DNA from: Lachnospiraceae bacterium
Lineage (GTDB): Bacteria > Bacillota > Clostridia > Lachnospirales > Lachnospiraceae
Direction: 5' to 3'
DNA: 64,000 bases
Assembly: GCA_023664345.1 (NCBI GenBank)
Contig: JAMPFQ010000018.1
Location: forward strand, 1-64,000
Shown: piece after piece, positions 7,240-15,712 of the stretch
How the letters are laid out: every line of letters begins with the position of its first letter
Numbering within the stretch: the stretch's first letter is position 1
Position numbers and translations under genes: made by a program
The notes under the pieces: model-generated
Databases searched by the model: none
Seen by the model: the letters and a program-made list of their open reading frames with translations, nothing else
Told to the model about the DNA's origin: nothing

Positions 7240-8955
7240 TTATTCAGCTAATTTGAACTGTCCGACAAGCTCATCCAGTATGATAGCCTGCGCAGACAAC
7301 TCCTGGCTGGTAGCGGAAGCTTCCTCGGCGGTTGCCGCGTTGCTCTGTACTACCTCGGAAATCTGGTTCACGCCGATCTCCGCCTGGCGCATAGCCTCGG
7401 ACTGATCCTGCACCATGACTTTCAGGTCTTTCGAGAACTCCGCGATCTCCTTGATGCCAACCACAACGGATTCGATGGAATTAGCTGCGCGTTCAGCCGC
7501 ATTGTTGCCCTCCGAAACCTCTTTGATGGAACCCTCGATCAACCGTCTCGTATCCACCGCTGCCTTGGCGCTCTGATCCGCCAGTTCCCTGATCTGGTCT
7601 GCCACCACCGCGAAACCGCGTCCCGCTTCTCCCGCTCTCGCCGCCTCAATGGATGCGTTCAGGGACAACAGATTGGTCTGTGACGCGATGGACTCAATCT
7701 CAGAAATGATGTTCCCGATCTTCGTGGAAGCGTCATTGATACGTTCCATAGCCGCCATCATGGTATTCATCTCTTCACGGCTGCCGTCCGCCTCATCCGC
7801 GTAATGCTGCGCTTTCATATAAGATTCATCCGAACGCTCCGCACTTCTCTCCATTGCCTCTGTGATATCGGAAATGGTAGCGTGCAGTTCCTGCACGGCC
7901 TGCGCCTGATCCGTAGCGCCTTCTGCCAGACACTGTGACGCCGTTGCCAGATCGCCGGAACCGGAATTTACCTGGCTGGAAGCCTCGCCGATAGAGATCA
8001 GCGTCTTCTGCATCTGATCCCTCAACCCGCGCATGGACTGATATAATTTCGCGAAATCTCCCGTATATCTCTCAGAAGCCTTGGATCTGACCGCATAGTT
8101 GCCGGATGCCATCTCGCCCAGCACTTCGCCGATATCATGGATGATAAGGTTCAGATTGTTTGCCATCTCCCTGGCATCCTGCTCCATCTCCTCCACTTCA
8201 TCTCCTGTGTTCGCAACAGGGAAAGGCGAAGTAAGGTCGCCTGTGGAAAAGGTCTTAAGACGCTCGCCCAGACTGATCAGAGGTCCTGCAATCCCTCTTG
8301 CGATCTTTCTTCCCATCCTGATGGACAAGAGCATCACACATACGATAATAACTACGATCACCGCCGCCAGGATCCAGCTTACGATCGATAATATGCTGGA
8401 CAGGCTGCTTCCTTCATTTACCTTCACATCCAGAAGGCTTTCCATCTTGCTGTAGATGCTGGTGTACATGGGAGTCAGCTGATTGATCGCCATGTCCTGC
8501 GCCTGCGCACAGAGCGTTCTGTCCGTGGTGGCGCCCAGATCCATAATCTGCTGATCCAACGCCCAGTAGGCCGGCAGTTCGGACTTGATCTGGTCGTATG
8601 TAACCCTGCCTGACTCCGCCACAATGGTATTCTCCACAATGGCAAAATACTCTTCGAACTGTTCCTTGTTCTCCTCATGCTGCTGGACTACCAGGTCGAT
8701 GGCGGACTGCTCATCATAACCGATAGCCGCACGCATGGATGACCGGGCATCAGCAAATTCGAACATCGCCTTGCCGATATCGCCCTGGGCAAAGCCGAAA
8801 TTTTTCAATGCATAGGAATATCTTGCGGAAATGACGACCAGCGCGACCAGTCCCACGACCGCCGCAGCTGCAGCCATGCACGCAACCTTGAAAATAGAAA
8901 CGCTCAGATTCTTTTCAATGCCTTCACGACTACCCTTGTTTACGTTCTCCTTCAT
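7240..8955 (-). CDS. Methyl-accepting chemotaxis protein
   Basis: The receptor has 571 residues. An N-terminal TM (about 26-46) is followed by a helical extracytoplasmic four-helix-bundle type ligand domain, a second TM (about 185-210), HAMP, and a long coiled-coil signalling domain. Its hairpin tip contains the family hallmark LLSLNASIEAARAGEAGRGF and VADQIRELADQS. It would signal to CheA/CheW to bias flagellar rotation. The start ATG has AAGGAG upstream. A sigma-28-like promoter lies at 9037-9062. No chemotaxis kinase genes are nearby, so it is an orphan receptor. Confidence 0.95.
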   Translation of the reverse strand: MKENVNKGSREGIEKNLSVSIFKVACMAAAAAVVGLVALVVISARYSYALKNFGFAQGDIGKAMFEFADARSSMRAAIGYDEQSAIDLVVQQHEENKEQFEEYFAIVENTIVAESGRVTYDQIKSELPAYWALDQQIMDLGATTDRTLCAQAQDMAINQLTPMYTSIYSKMESLLDVKVNEGSSLSSILSIVSWILAAVIVVIIVCVMLLSIRMGRKIARGIAGPLISLGERLKTFSTGDLTSPFPVANTGDEVEEMEQDAREMANNLNLIIHDIGEVLGEMASGNYAVRSKASERYTGDFAKLYQSMRGLRDQMQKTLISIGEASSQVNSGSGDLATASQCLAEGATDQAQAVQELHATISDITEAMERSAERSDESYMKAQHYADEADGSREEMNTMMAAMERINDASTKIGNIISEIESIASQTNLLSLNASIEAARAGEAGRGFAVVADQIRELADQSAKAAVDTRRLIEGSIKEVSEGNNAAERAANSIESVVVGIKEIAEFSKDLKVMVQDQSEAMRQAEIGVNQISEVVQSNAATAEEASATSQELSAQAIILDELVGQFKLAE

Positions 8956-9036
8956 AATAAGTTTCTCCTTTTACTGTCTCACAGCTATTCTTGACACAGG
9001 CCCAAATGGTTGAAATAAACTTCACCACTGTCCATC

Positions 9037-9062
9037 ATACCGGCACGCTTATTTTCCCCTTA
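9037..9062 (-). promoter_or_regulatory. Sigma-28 (SigD)-like promoter for the chemotaxis receptor
   Basis: In minus sense TAAG at 9059-9062, 14 bp, then GCCGGTAT at 9037-9044, close to the motility sigma consensus TAAA-N15-GCCGATAT, about 80 bp upstream of the receptor start. The match is imperfect in spacing and in one base of each box. Confidence 0.4.
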
Positions 9063-9349
9063 TTCTTACTCCCCTTAATGCAATGACAATAACTATACTA
9101 CCCGCTGTCTCTCAAAATTCTGTGTCTCTGGCTACTGTGAAGATCGTACAAGGATTGCTCAAATGAAAAAAAAAGTATGTCGATATATCAGAGTTCGTTT
9201 AAACTTACCCCCTGGCAAACTCCGAACCACAGAGAAATATCTCCCCACATGGCAATGTATCTAAACAAGATTATATACCTTTTAAATGAAAATACAAGTC
9301 CATTTTTCGCAAAATTTTCACATTATTTTCACAATTATTGTTCTATTAT
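9063..9349. other. AT-rich intergenic stretch without recognised features
   Basis: Between the putative sigma-28 promoter and the purC terminator no ORF with an SD, no stem-loop with U-run and no repeat-family member was seen. The region is notably AT-rich, with several A and T runs. Confidence 0.5.
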
Positions 9350-9388
9350 CACAAAAGCCCCCGGAAATCATAATTTCCGGGGGGGGGG
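9350..9388 (-). terminator. Intrinsic terminator of purC with a 10-G homopolymer
   Basis: CCCCCGGAAAT at 9358-9368 pairs with ATTTCCGGGGG at 9373-9383 around a 4-nt loop. In minus sense it is followed by CTTTTG. The stem is extended on one side by ten consecutive G (9379-9388), a run prone to slippage. It lies 15 nt after the purC stop. Confidence 0.8.
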
Positions 9389-9403
9389 TAAATTTTTGTC
9401 GCT

Positions 9404-10282
9404 CTATTGTAAAGACCTGCCTGTCAAAAGTTCGTATCCCTGCAGATATTTCGCAATGGTCTTATCCACGATCTCCTGGGGCAGCGTCCAGTCATTTCCG
9501 GGATTTGCCTTCAGCCAATCCCTGGCGAACTGCTTGTCAAAGGAGGGCTGGCTGTGGCCGGGCTCATACCCCTCTGCAGGCCAGAACCGGGAACTGTCGG
9601 GAGTCAGCATCTCGTCGCCGACAACGATATTGCCATCCTCGTCCAGACCGAACTCAAACTTGGTGTCCGCGATGATGATACCTTTGCCCAAGGCATAATC
9701 CGCACACTTTTTATACAGCGCGATGGTATAGTCGCGGAGTTTGGAAGCATACTCCTCTCCCTTTCCGGGGAAACGCTTCTCCAGGTACTCCACACTCTGC
9801 TCATAGGAGATATTCTCGTCATGATCCCCGATCTCCGCCTTGGTGGAGGGGGTATAGATGGGTTCAGGCAGTTTGTCGGACTCCTTTAATCCCTCAGGCA
9901 GCCTGATGCCGCACACTGTGCCGTTCTCCTGATAGCTTGCCCAGCCGCTTCCGGTGATGTAGCCCCGGACGATGCATTCGATGGGAAGCATCTTCAATCT
10001 GCGGCACATCATGCTGTTGCCGTCAAACCTGTCCTGGCGGAAAAATTCCGGCATATCATTTACATCCACGGATATCATGTGGTTGGGAACGATATCCTCC
10101 GTCATATCGAACCAGAACCTGGACATCTGGGTCAGCACTTTGCCCTTTTTATCCACTTTATTGTGCAAGATCACGTCAAAACAGCTGATCCTGTCGGTGG
10201 CCACCATAATCAGGCTGTCGCCGTTATCGTAGATCTCGCGCACCTTTCCCTCTTTGATGGGTTTCATTTCCTGAACGCTCAT
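9404..10282 (-). CDS. purC: Phosphoribosylaminoimidazole-succinocarboxamide synthase
   Basis: A 292-residue SAICAR synthetase that ligates CAIR and aspartate with ATP in de novo purine synthesis. Seen: N-terminal GKVREIYDNGDSLIMVATDRISCFD (glycine-rich, ATP site), IECIVRGYITGSGW, and IIADTKFEFGLD, all family signatures. Length suits the long form found in Clostridia. It is preceded by AAAGGAG and a degenerate family A tail (10301-10335). It lies with purF-like and purB genes in one orientation, interrupted by a plsC-like gene. Confidence 0.97.
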   Translation of the reverse strand: MSVQEMKPIKEGKVREIYDNGDSLIMVATDRISCFDVILHNKVDKKGKVLTQMSRFWFDMTEDIVPNHMISVDVNDMPEFFRQDRFDGNSMMCRRLKMLPIECIVRGYITGSGWASYQENGTVCGIRLPEGLKESDKLPEPIYTPSTKAEIGDHDENISYEQSVEYLEKRFPGKGEEYASKLRDYTIALYKKCADYALGKGIIIADTKFEFGLDEDGNIVVGDEMLTPDSSRFWPAEGYEPGHSQPSFDKQFARDWLKANPGNDWTLPQEIVDKTIAKYLQGYELLTGRSLQ

Positions 10283-10300
10283 ATCAGCAACTCCTTTTTC

Positions 10301-10335
10301 TACTTATTTCGGTTCCGCATCCGCACTTTCAGAGC
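10301..10335 (-). repeat. Family A repeat remnant, copy A10, upstream of purC
   Basis: In minus sense TGCGGAACCGAAATAAG lies just 5' of the purC SD. It resembles the element tail CGGAACTGGAATAG, but the core palindrome is absent. Confidence 0.5.
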
Positions 10336-10409
10336 CTTTGACCCACAGAACAAATTCCGACCCTGTTCCATGGTCAGCATTTGTTCCGCGCCCTGCAAAC
10401 GCTGATGTA

Positions 10410-11126
10410 TCATGATAACTGCATCTCAATCTTTTCCGCGATCCTGGACTTTACCAGTTCCGCGATCTGGCGGGTATTAAGCTGGGCGTATTCCTCGAAG
10501 AAGATGGGCGCCAGGAAATGCACCTGGGTCTTCACTTTCCGCAGAGAATTCACCCCGAAAGGCTTGTAGGAATCAATGATTGCCACCGGCACGATGGGCG
10601 CTTTGGATCTGGTGGCGCACTTGAAAGAGCCGGGCAGGAAATCCTGCAGGTCATTCTTCTTGTCGCGCTCATAGCCGCCCTCGGGAAAGATGATATACCT
10701 GCGTCCGTTCTTCACTTCTTCCGCGATCTCCAGGATGGTCTTTAACTGGCTCTTCATATCCGTCTTGTCCAGACGCTGTCCCTGAACCAGATCGATAAAG
10801 GAATTGGTGATAGGAAGGGTGGAGCGCCCCGCGTCTATGACGATGGTGCAGGGCTTGGGATGGGAGATCATGATCCCCAGCGTGTCAAACTTGCCCTGAT
10901 GGTTGGAGTACATGACATAGCCGCCCTCTTCAGGCAGATACTCCTGTCCGGTGCTCTCCGTCCTGATGCGGCCGTTGCGCATCATAATGGAGATGCACTT
11001 GCGCGCCATCTTATACCGCCGCTCCTCGGAGAAACTCCCCTCATGCCTCTCTATATACCGCGCCTTACAGATATAGTACATCACAAATGGCAGTGAGATC
11101 ACCACCACATAGCATAACCTCAACAC
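10410..11126 (-). CDS. 1-acyl-sn-glycerol-3-phosphate acyltransferase-like protein
   Basis: A 238-residue PlsC-superfamily protein with a GTG start preceded by GAGAGGTG. An N-terminal hydrophobic anchor (about 4-20) precedes SNHQGKFD, a variant of the NHxxxxD catalytic motif. FPEGGYE matches acceptor block III and VPVAIIDSY block IV. It probably acylates lysophosphatidate at the inner membrane face. It sits between purF-like and purC genes with no pathway link, so it is probably simply co-transcribed. Confidence 0.8.
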   Translation of the reverse strand: MLRLCYVVVISLPFVMYYICKARYIERHEGSFSEERRYKMARKCISIMMRNGRIRTESTGQEYLPEEGGYVMYSNHQGKFDTLGIMISHPKPCTIVIDAGRSTLPITNSFIDLVQGQRLDKTDMKSQLKTILEIAEEVKNGRRYIIFPEGGYERDKKNDLQDFLPGSFKCATRSKAPIVPVAIIDSYKPFGVNSLRKVKTQVHFLAPIFFEEYAQLNTRQIAELVKSRIAEKIEMQLS

Positions 11127-11204
11127 AAATCTTCACCTCTCAACGATACATCTCGATTATACTATTTTTCGCTTTTTTTGTCAAAAACATAACATCCCCC
11201 GCCC

Positions 11205-11297
11205 GAAAGAACGCTGCCCTTGCGTTCTTTCGCGTGAGACATAGAGTTTCTCCGCGAAGCAGCCTATGCTGCAAGCGGTTAGAAACTCTTCTCACGC
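11205..11297 (-). repeat. Family B double hairpin, copy B1, at the purF-like stop codon
   Basis: Hairpin 1: GAAAGAACGC (11205-11214) with GCGTTCTTTC (11222-11231). Hairpin 2: GCGTGAG (11232-11238) with CTCACGC (11291-11297), plus internal AGAGTTTCT/AGAAACTCT. In mRNA sense hairpin 2 begins at the UAG stop of the purF-like gene (11297-11299). There is no U-run, so it is not a standard terminator. Confidence 0.85.
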
Positions 11298-12703
11298 TAT
11301 TCGCGTCCGTCCCAACAGTAGGTACAGAGTTTGTCCTTATCAATGCCCACGGATGAGATCATATCGTCCAGCCTGTGGTAACGGAGGCTGGTGAAATTCA
11401 GCTGCTTTCCGATGCGCTGCAGCATTTCCGCGTATTCCGGGGTATTGGGATCCACATAGCGCTTCAGATCGATCTCCCGGCCCTCTTTCTCCATCTCTTT
11501 CAGCACCCGTCTGGTGATCAGATCCATATCCGAGGTGGAGCGTGAGAAATTCAGGTATTTACAGCCATACAGCAAGGGCGGACAAGCGGGGCGGATATGC
11601 ACCTCCCTGGCACCGCTCTGGTATAAGAATTCCGTGGTCTCCCTCAGCTGCGTGCCCCTGACGATGGAATCGTCGATCAGCAGCAGGCTCTTGCCCTGGA
11701 TCAGGTCATGCACGGGGATCAGCTTCATCCTGGCGATCAGGTTCCGCTGGGTCTGAATGGTGGGCATGAAAGACCGGGGCCATGTGGGCGTATATTTGAT
11801 AAAAGGCCTGGAAAAAGGAATCCCCGACTCGTTGGCATATCCGATGGCATGGGCCGTGCCGGAATCCGGTACGCCCGCCACGATATCCGGTTCCACGTTA
11901 TCCCTCCTTGCCAGCATGGCGCCGCAGTTATACCGCATCTTTTCCACACTGATGCCCTCGTAGGAGGAGGAGGGGTATCCGTAATAGATCCAGAGGAATG
12001 TACATATCTTCATATCCTTTCCCGGCTGTACCAGGGTCTTTACGCCCTCCGGCGCCACCACCGCGATCTCTCCGGGCCCCAGTTCCCTCTCGTCAGTGTA
12101 GCCCAGGTTCAGATAGGCAAAACTTTCAAAAGAAACGCAGAAAGCGTCCTCTTTCTTACCTATGGCCACCGGCGTCCTGCCCAGCCGGTCCCTTGCCGCA
12201 TATATTCCCTTGGGAGTCATGATCAGCATGGTCATGGAGCCGTCAATGATCTCCTGGGCATAGCGGATGCCCTCCACCAGGTTGTCCTTCTGGTTCACGA
12301 TGGAGGCCACCAGTTCCGTGGCGTTGATATCTCCGCCGCTCATCTCCATGAAATGAGAATGCCCGCGGCTGAACAGATCTTTTACCAGCTGGTCGGAATT
12401 ATTGATCTTGCCCACGGTGGCAATGGCGTATGTACCGTGATGGGAACGGACGATCAGGGGCTGGGGCTCGTAATCGGAAATGCATCCGATGCCCATATGT
12501 CCTTTCATGCTGTTCACATCTTTGTCAAATTTCGTGCGGAAAGGGGCGTTCTCAATGTTATGTATCGCCCTGTCATATCCGTATTCCGTGCTGTAGACCG
12601 CCATTCCGGCGCGCCTTGTCCCCAGATGGGAATGATAATCCGTTCCGAAGAACAGATCAAACACACAATCCTCTTTGGCTGCTACTCCAAAAAATCCACC
12701 CAT
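11297..12703 (-). CDS. purF: Amidophosphoribosyltransferase-like protein lacking the N-terminal cysteine
   Basis: A 468-residue protein with the class II glutaminase-like domain (YHSHLGTRRAG, ENAPFRTKF, IGCISD, VRSHHGTYA) followed by a phosphoribosyltransferase domain with the PRPP loop LLLIDDSIVRGTQLRE. True PurF exposes Cys1 as nucleophile (CGVFG-type start). Here the N-terminus reads MGGFFGVA with Gly in that place, and the first Cys is at about residue 13. It may use free ammonia, or be a paralogue with a regulatory role. Clustering with purB and purC supports a purine link. A family A element supplies its upstream region. Confidence 0.8.
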   Translation of the reverse strand: MGGFFGVAAKEDCVFDLFFGTDYHSHLGTRRAGMAVYSTEYGYDRAIHNIENAPFRTKFDKDVNSMKGHMGIGCISDYEPQPLIVRSHHGTYAIATVGKINNSDQLVKDLFSRGHSHFMEMSGGDINATELVASIVNQKDNLVEGIRYAQEIIDGSMTMLIMTPKGIYAARDRLGRTPVAIGKKEDAFCVSFESFAYLNLGYTDERELGPGEIAVVAPEGVKTLVQPGKDMKICTFLWIYYGYPSSSYEGISVEKMRYNCGAMLARRDNVEPDIVAGVPDSGTAHAIGYANESGIPFSRPFIKYTPTWPRSFMPTIQTQRNLIARMKLIPVHDLIQGKSLLLIDDSIVRGTQLRETTEFLYQSGAREVHIRPACPPLLYGCKYLNFSRSTSDMDLITRRVLKEMEKEGREIDLKRYVDPNTPEYAEMLQRIGKQLNFTSLRYHRLDDMISSVGIDKDKLCTYCWDGRE

Positions 12704-12711
12704 GTTTTTCT

Positions 12712-12895
12712 CCTATTCCAGTTCCGTCTCTCCACTTCAATGCCCACGCACTGAAAGAAATTCCATCTGCAAAAGACGCAGCTGGAAATTTCTTTCGGGC
12801 ATCTCCGTTCCGAGACTGAAAACACTTTTTCAATTGCCGCCTGCGGCAATTTGTTCCGCTCTCTCCACTTCAATGCCCATGTTCTGAAAAACATT
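12712..12895 (-). repeat. Family A palindromic repeat, copy A2, between purB and purF-like genes
   Basis: Core palindrome at 12753-12796 (GAAAGAAATTCC...GAAATTTCTTTC), preceded in mRNA sense by a second module at about 12830-12890 with hairpin AATTGCCGCCTGCGGCAATT. The element ends GACGGAACTGGAATAGGAG, which supplies or abuts the SD of the purF-like gene. It occupies the whole intercistronic gap. Confidence 0.9.
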
Positions 12896-14347
12896 CTATA
12901 CCGTTATCTCTGCCTTCATGCCCAACAGTTCCTTATTTTCCTCCAGAACGGGACGAATCACACTGGCCAGGAACGCGTCCACCTGCTCCACGGAACGTCC
13001 CACATACCGGGAGGGATCCATGGTCTTCTGCAGGTCTTCCAGGGTCATGTTGAACGCGGGATCTGCCGCGATCAGTTCCAGCAGATTGTTCTCCTTCCCC
13101 TCCACTTTCACATTCCTGCCCGCTTCCATGGAAAGTTCCCGGATGCGCTCATGGAGTTCCTGACGGTTGCCGCCCATTTTTACCGCGTCCATCATGATGT
13201 TTTCCGTGGCCATAAAGGGCAGTTCGCTCATCAGGCGCTTCTCGATCACCCTGGGATAGACCACCAAGCCGTCCACCACGTTCAGGCACAGATCCAAGAT
13301 GCCGTCAACGGCCAGGAATCCCTCCGGAATGGACAGACGCTTGTTGGCGGAATCGTCCAGCGTCCTCTCGAACCACTGGGTCGCGGAGGTGATGGCGGGG
13401 TTTAAGGCATCCACCATCACATAACGGGACAGGGACGCGATCCGCTCGCTGCGCATGGGATTCCTCTTATATGCCATGGCAGAAGAACCGATCTGGCTCT
13501 TCTCAAAAGGCTCCTCCACCTCTTTCAGATGCTGCAGCAGGCGGATGTCGTTGCTCATCTTATGGGCGGATGCCGCGATCCCTGCCAGCACATTGGCCAC
13601 ACGGGTATCCACCTTGCGGGAATAGGTCTGCCCTGACACAGGGAAACACTCTTTAAAGCCCATCTTCCGGGCGATCATGGGATCGATCTTGTCGATGGTC
13701 TCCTGATCCCCGTTAAAAAGTTCCAGGAAAGAAGCCTGAGTGCCTGTAGTGCCCTTAGAACCCAGCAGCTTCATGCCGCCCAGCACATAGTCCAGATCCT
13801 CCAGATCCAGATAAAATTCCTGCATCCAGAGAGTCGCCCTCTTCCCCACCGTAGTAGGCTGGGCAGGCTGGAAATGGGTAAAGGCAAGGGTAGGCTGGGA
13901 TTTATAGTTTTCAGCGAAATCCGCCAGTTCGGCGATCACGTTCACCAGCTTCTTTTTCACCAGCTTCAAAGCCTCCGTCATCACGATGATGTCGGTATTG
14001 TCGCCCACATAACAGGAGGTGGCGCCCAGATGGATGATGCCCGCGGCCTTTGGACACTGCTGCCCGTAAGCATACACATGGCTCATGACGTCATGGCGGA
14101 CTTCTTTTTCCCTGGCCTTTGCCACATCATAATTGATGTCCTCGGCATGGGCTTTCAGTTCATCGATCTGCTCCTGCGTGATCACCGGCCTGCCGTCCTG
14201 GCTCAAACCCAGTTCTTTCTCCGTCTCCGCAAGGGCGATCCACAGCTTCCTCCAGGTGCGGAATTTCATGTCAGGGGAAAAGATATACTGCATTTCCCTG
14301 CTGGCATAGCGTTCGGACAGGGGACTTTGATATCTGTCTGTACTCAT
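12896..14347 (-). CDS. purB: Adenylosuccinate lyase
   Basis: A 483-residue fumarase/aspartase-superfamily enzyme acting twice in purine synthesis (SAICAR to AICAR, adenylosuccinate to AMP). Seen: N-terminal RYASREMQYIFS, catalytic-region TSCYVGDNTD and FTHFQPAQPTTVGKR, and the mobile signature loop GSSAMAYKRNPMRSERI. The start is preceded by GGAAGGAG. The length is that of the larger PurB form also seen in eukaryotes and Clostridia. It is transcribed toward the purF-like gene. Confidence 0.96.
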   Translation of the reverse strand: MSTDRYQSPLSERYASREMQYIFSPDMKFRTWRKLWIALAETEKELGLSQDGRPVITQEQIDELKAHAEDINYDVAKAREKEVRHDVMSHVYAYGQQCPKAAGIIHLGATSCYVGDNTDIIVMTEALKLVKKKLVNVIAELADFAENYKSQPTLAFTHFQPAQPTTVGKRATLWMQEFYLDLEDLDYVLGGMKLLGSKGTTGTQASFLELFNGDQETIDKIDPMIARKMGFKECFPVSGQTYSRKVDTRVANVLAGIAASAHKMSNDIRLLQHLKEVEEPFEKSQIGSSAMAYKRNPMRSERIASLSRYVMVDALNPAITSATQWFERTLDDSANKRLSIPEGFLAVDGILDLCLNVVDGLVVYPRVIEKRLMSELPFMATENIMMDAVKMGGNRQELHERIRELSMEAGRNVKVEGKENNLLELIAADPAFNMTLEDLQKTMDPSRYVGRSVEQVDAFLASVIRPVLEENKELLGMKAEITV

Positions 14348-14382
14348 TCGGGGTTCTCCTTCCTTACCGTTTCCTTACTGCA

Positions 14383-14418
14383 AAGGGCGCACGGATCCTG
14401 CCGGATCCGGCGCCTTTA
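14383..14418 (-). terminator. Long stem-loop between the coiled-coil gene and purB
   Basis: AAAGGCGCCGGATCC pairs, with small bulges, with GGATCCGTGCGCCCTTT around a 4-nt loop. It lies after the 14475 stop and before purB. The downstream T-run is only three bases, so attenuation or partial termination is as likely as full termination. Confidence 0.45.
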
Positions 14419-14474
14419 TCAGAAAATTTCAAAATGTTATGCATAATACACTTTAACCCATATCAGAAGCCCTG

Positions 14475-15644
14475 TCAACCCTGCTTGTCATATCGTTCCA
14501 CCATTGCCAGGATTTCCGTCATATACATGGGATACTGCTTTGCCACATCCTTCACTTCCTGCCTCGCGGTCTCCCCGATATTATTATTATAATCCATCTG
14601 CTTGCGCAGGGCCTGCCTGCGGAGGATCAGGTCATGGCGGATCTCCACCATCTCCCTCTTGTCCAGCAGCGCTCCCGGCTGCCCCACCCATCTTTCCGGG
14701 TCTTTGACCCGGTATCTGGAAAGCCTGGCCACCAGCTGATCCTGATAATATTCCAGCTTCGCCTCCGCCTCCGCATACTGCTTGCGCTGTTCTTTTTCCC
14801 GCTGGTAATGATTCCATTTCTTTTCCAGCCTGGCGGCGCTGTCCGTATCGTATTTCAGGCAGAAATAGTCCACCAGGCTGCGGTTGTTCACATATCGGAT
14901 CTTCACTTTGTTCTGGAGCTGGATCAGCCTGTTGATGGCGTTTGCCACGCCTGCATACTCCCTGTCGGAATCGATGAAGCGGATGCAGAGAACCGACAGC
15001 GCTATGGCGGCCGCAGCCACCGCCAGCAGCATACCCAGCTTGGTGTCATATTCAAAGCCGAACTGCAGGATCAGGAGCATCACGAGGCACACCGCGAAAG
15101 CCGTCAGGAAGATCACCGCCATTCCCCTGAAATTCTGCATGGCGGCTTCCAGTTCCGTCCGCCGGAACTCATAGGCCTGCCGTTCCGTCTCCAGCCTGCG
15201 CATGTCCTGCTTGATCTTACCGCCGTACTCCTCCGCCTGTTTCAGCTTGGCCAGTCCCTCCTCCAGATCCTCTTCCTGCTTGCGCATCTGGTAATAGTCC
15301 GTATCGCTCATCCGATCTTTCCGTTCCTGATAATGCTCCCGCTCCTGTTCCAGGGTGAGCAGTTTGCGGGCAAAGGTATTGATCTCCTGCCTGTCCTGTT
15401 CAGGCAGCGCTTCGATCTCCTCCATATCCGTCAGATAGGAAGTCACTCTGTCGTATTCGCCGGAAAAATGCTCGATCTCCCTGGAAGCTTCCGCCATCTG
15501 CTCCAGGCAGTCAGTGATATACCGGCTCCGCTGTTCCTCATCATGGAAGTCCACTTTCTCCCGGGGATAGACGATCTCCTCCCAGTTCTCTTCCACTTCC
15601 GTCTCTGTTTTTCTCTTCTGAAATAAATTCCGCCAAAATCCCAT
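14475..15644 (-). CDS. Coiled-coil membrane protein of the DUF5716/DUF5717 cassette (unknown function)
   Basis: The start at 15644 (MGFWRNLFQKRK) is preferred because an AGGAG site precedes it and upstream codons belong to the family A tail. It has about 389 residues. Residues 1-170 are charged, Glu/Arg-rich and predicted coiled coil. Two hydrophobic segments follow in the middle (FRGMAVIFLTAFAVCLVMLL and LGMLLAVAAAAIALSVLCIR). A second helical, charged half ends DVAKQYPMYMTEILAMVERYD. Both long arms would be cytoplasmic, suggesting a membrane anchor or scaffold. No enzyme motif is seen. It is the last gene of a four-gene run. Confidence 0.7.
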   Translation of the reverse strand: MGFWRNLFQKRKTETEVEENWEEIVYPREKVDFHDEEQRSRYITDCLEQMAEASREIEHFSGEYDRVTSYLTDMEEIEALPEQDRQEINTFARKLLTLEQEREHYQERKDRMSDTDYYQMRKQEEDLEEGLAKLKQAEEYGGKIKQDMRRLETERQAYEFRRTELEAAMQNFRGMAVIFLTAFAVCLVMLLILQFGFEYDTKLGMLLAVAAAAIALSVLCIRFIDSDREYAGVANAINRLIQLQNKVKIRYVNNRSLVDYFCLKYDTDSAARLEKKWNHYQREKEQRKQYAEAEAKLEYYQDQLVARLSRYRVKDPERWVGQPGALLDKREMVEIRHDLILRRQALRKQMDYNNNIGETARQEVKDVAKQYPMYMTEILAMVERYDKQG

Positions 15645-15654
15645 AACCGCTCCT

Positions 15655-15712
15655 GTTTCATTCCAGTTCCGTCTCTGCACTTCATATCCCTGTCCTGAGA
15701 CTGCATGATCAT
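15655..15712 (-). repeat. Family A repeat, short copy A3
   Basis: In mRNA sense it begins GCATGCAGTCTCAGGAC and ends AGAGACGGAACTGGAAT just before the AGGAG of the 14475-15644 gene. The central palindrome has been lost. Confidence 0.6.

Noticed and set aside
9379..9388. Run of ten G as evidence of an assembly error
   Set aside because: It forms one side of a good terminator stem and lies outside coding sequence, so it does not damage a gene; length may still be miscounted.
11708..12754. 348-codon plus-strand frame opposite the purF-like gene
   Set aside because: Antisense of a conserved enzyme and lacking an SD; it runs into a family A repeat.
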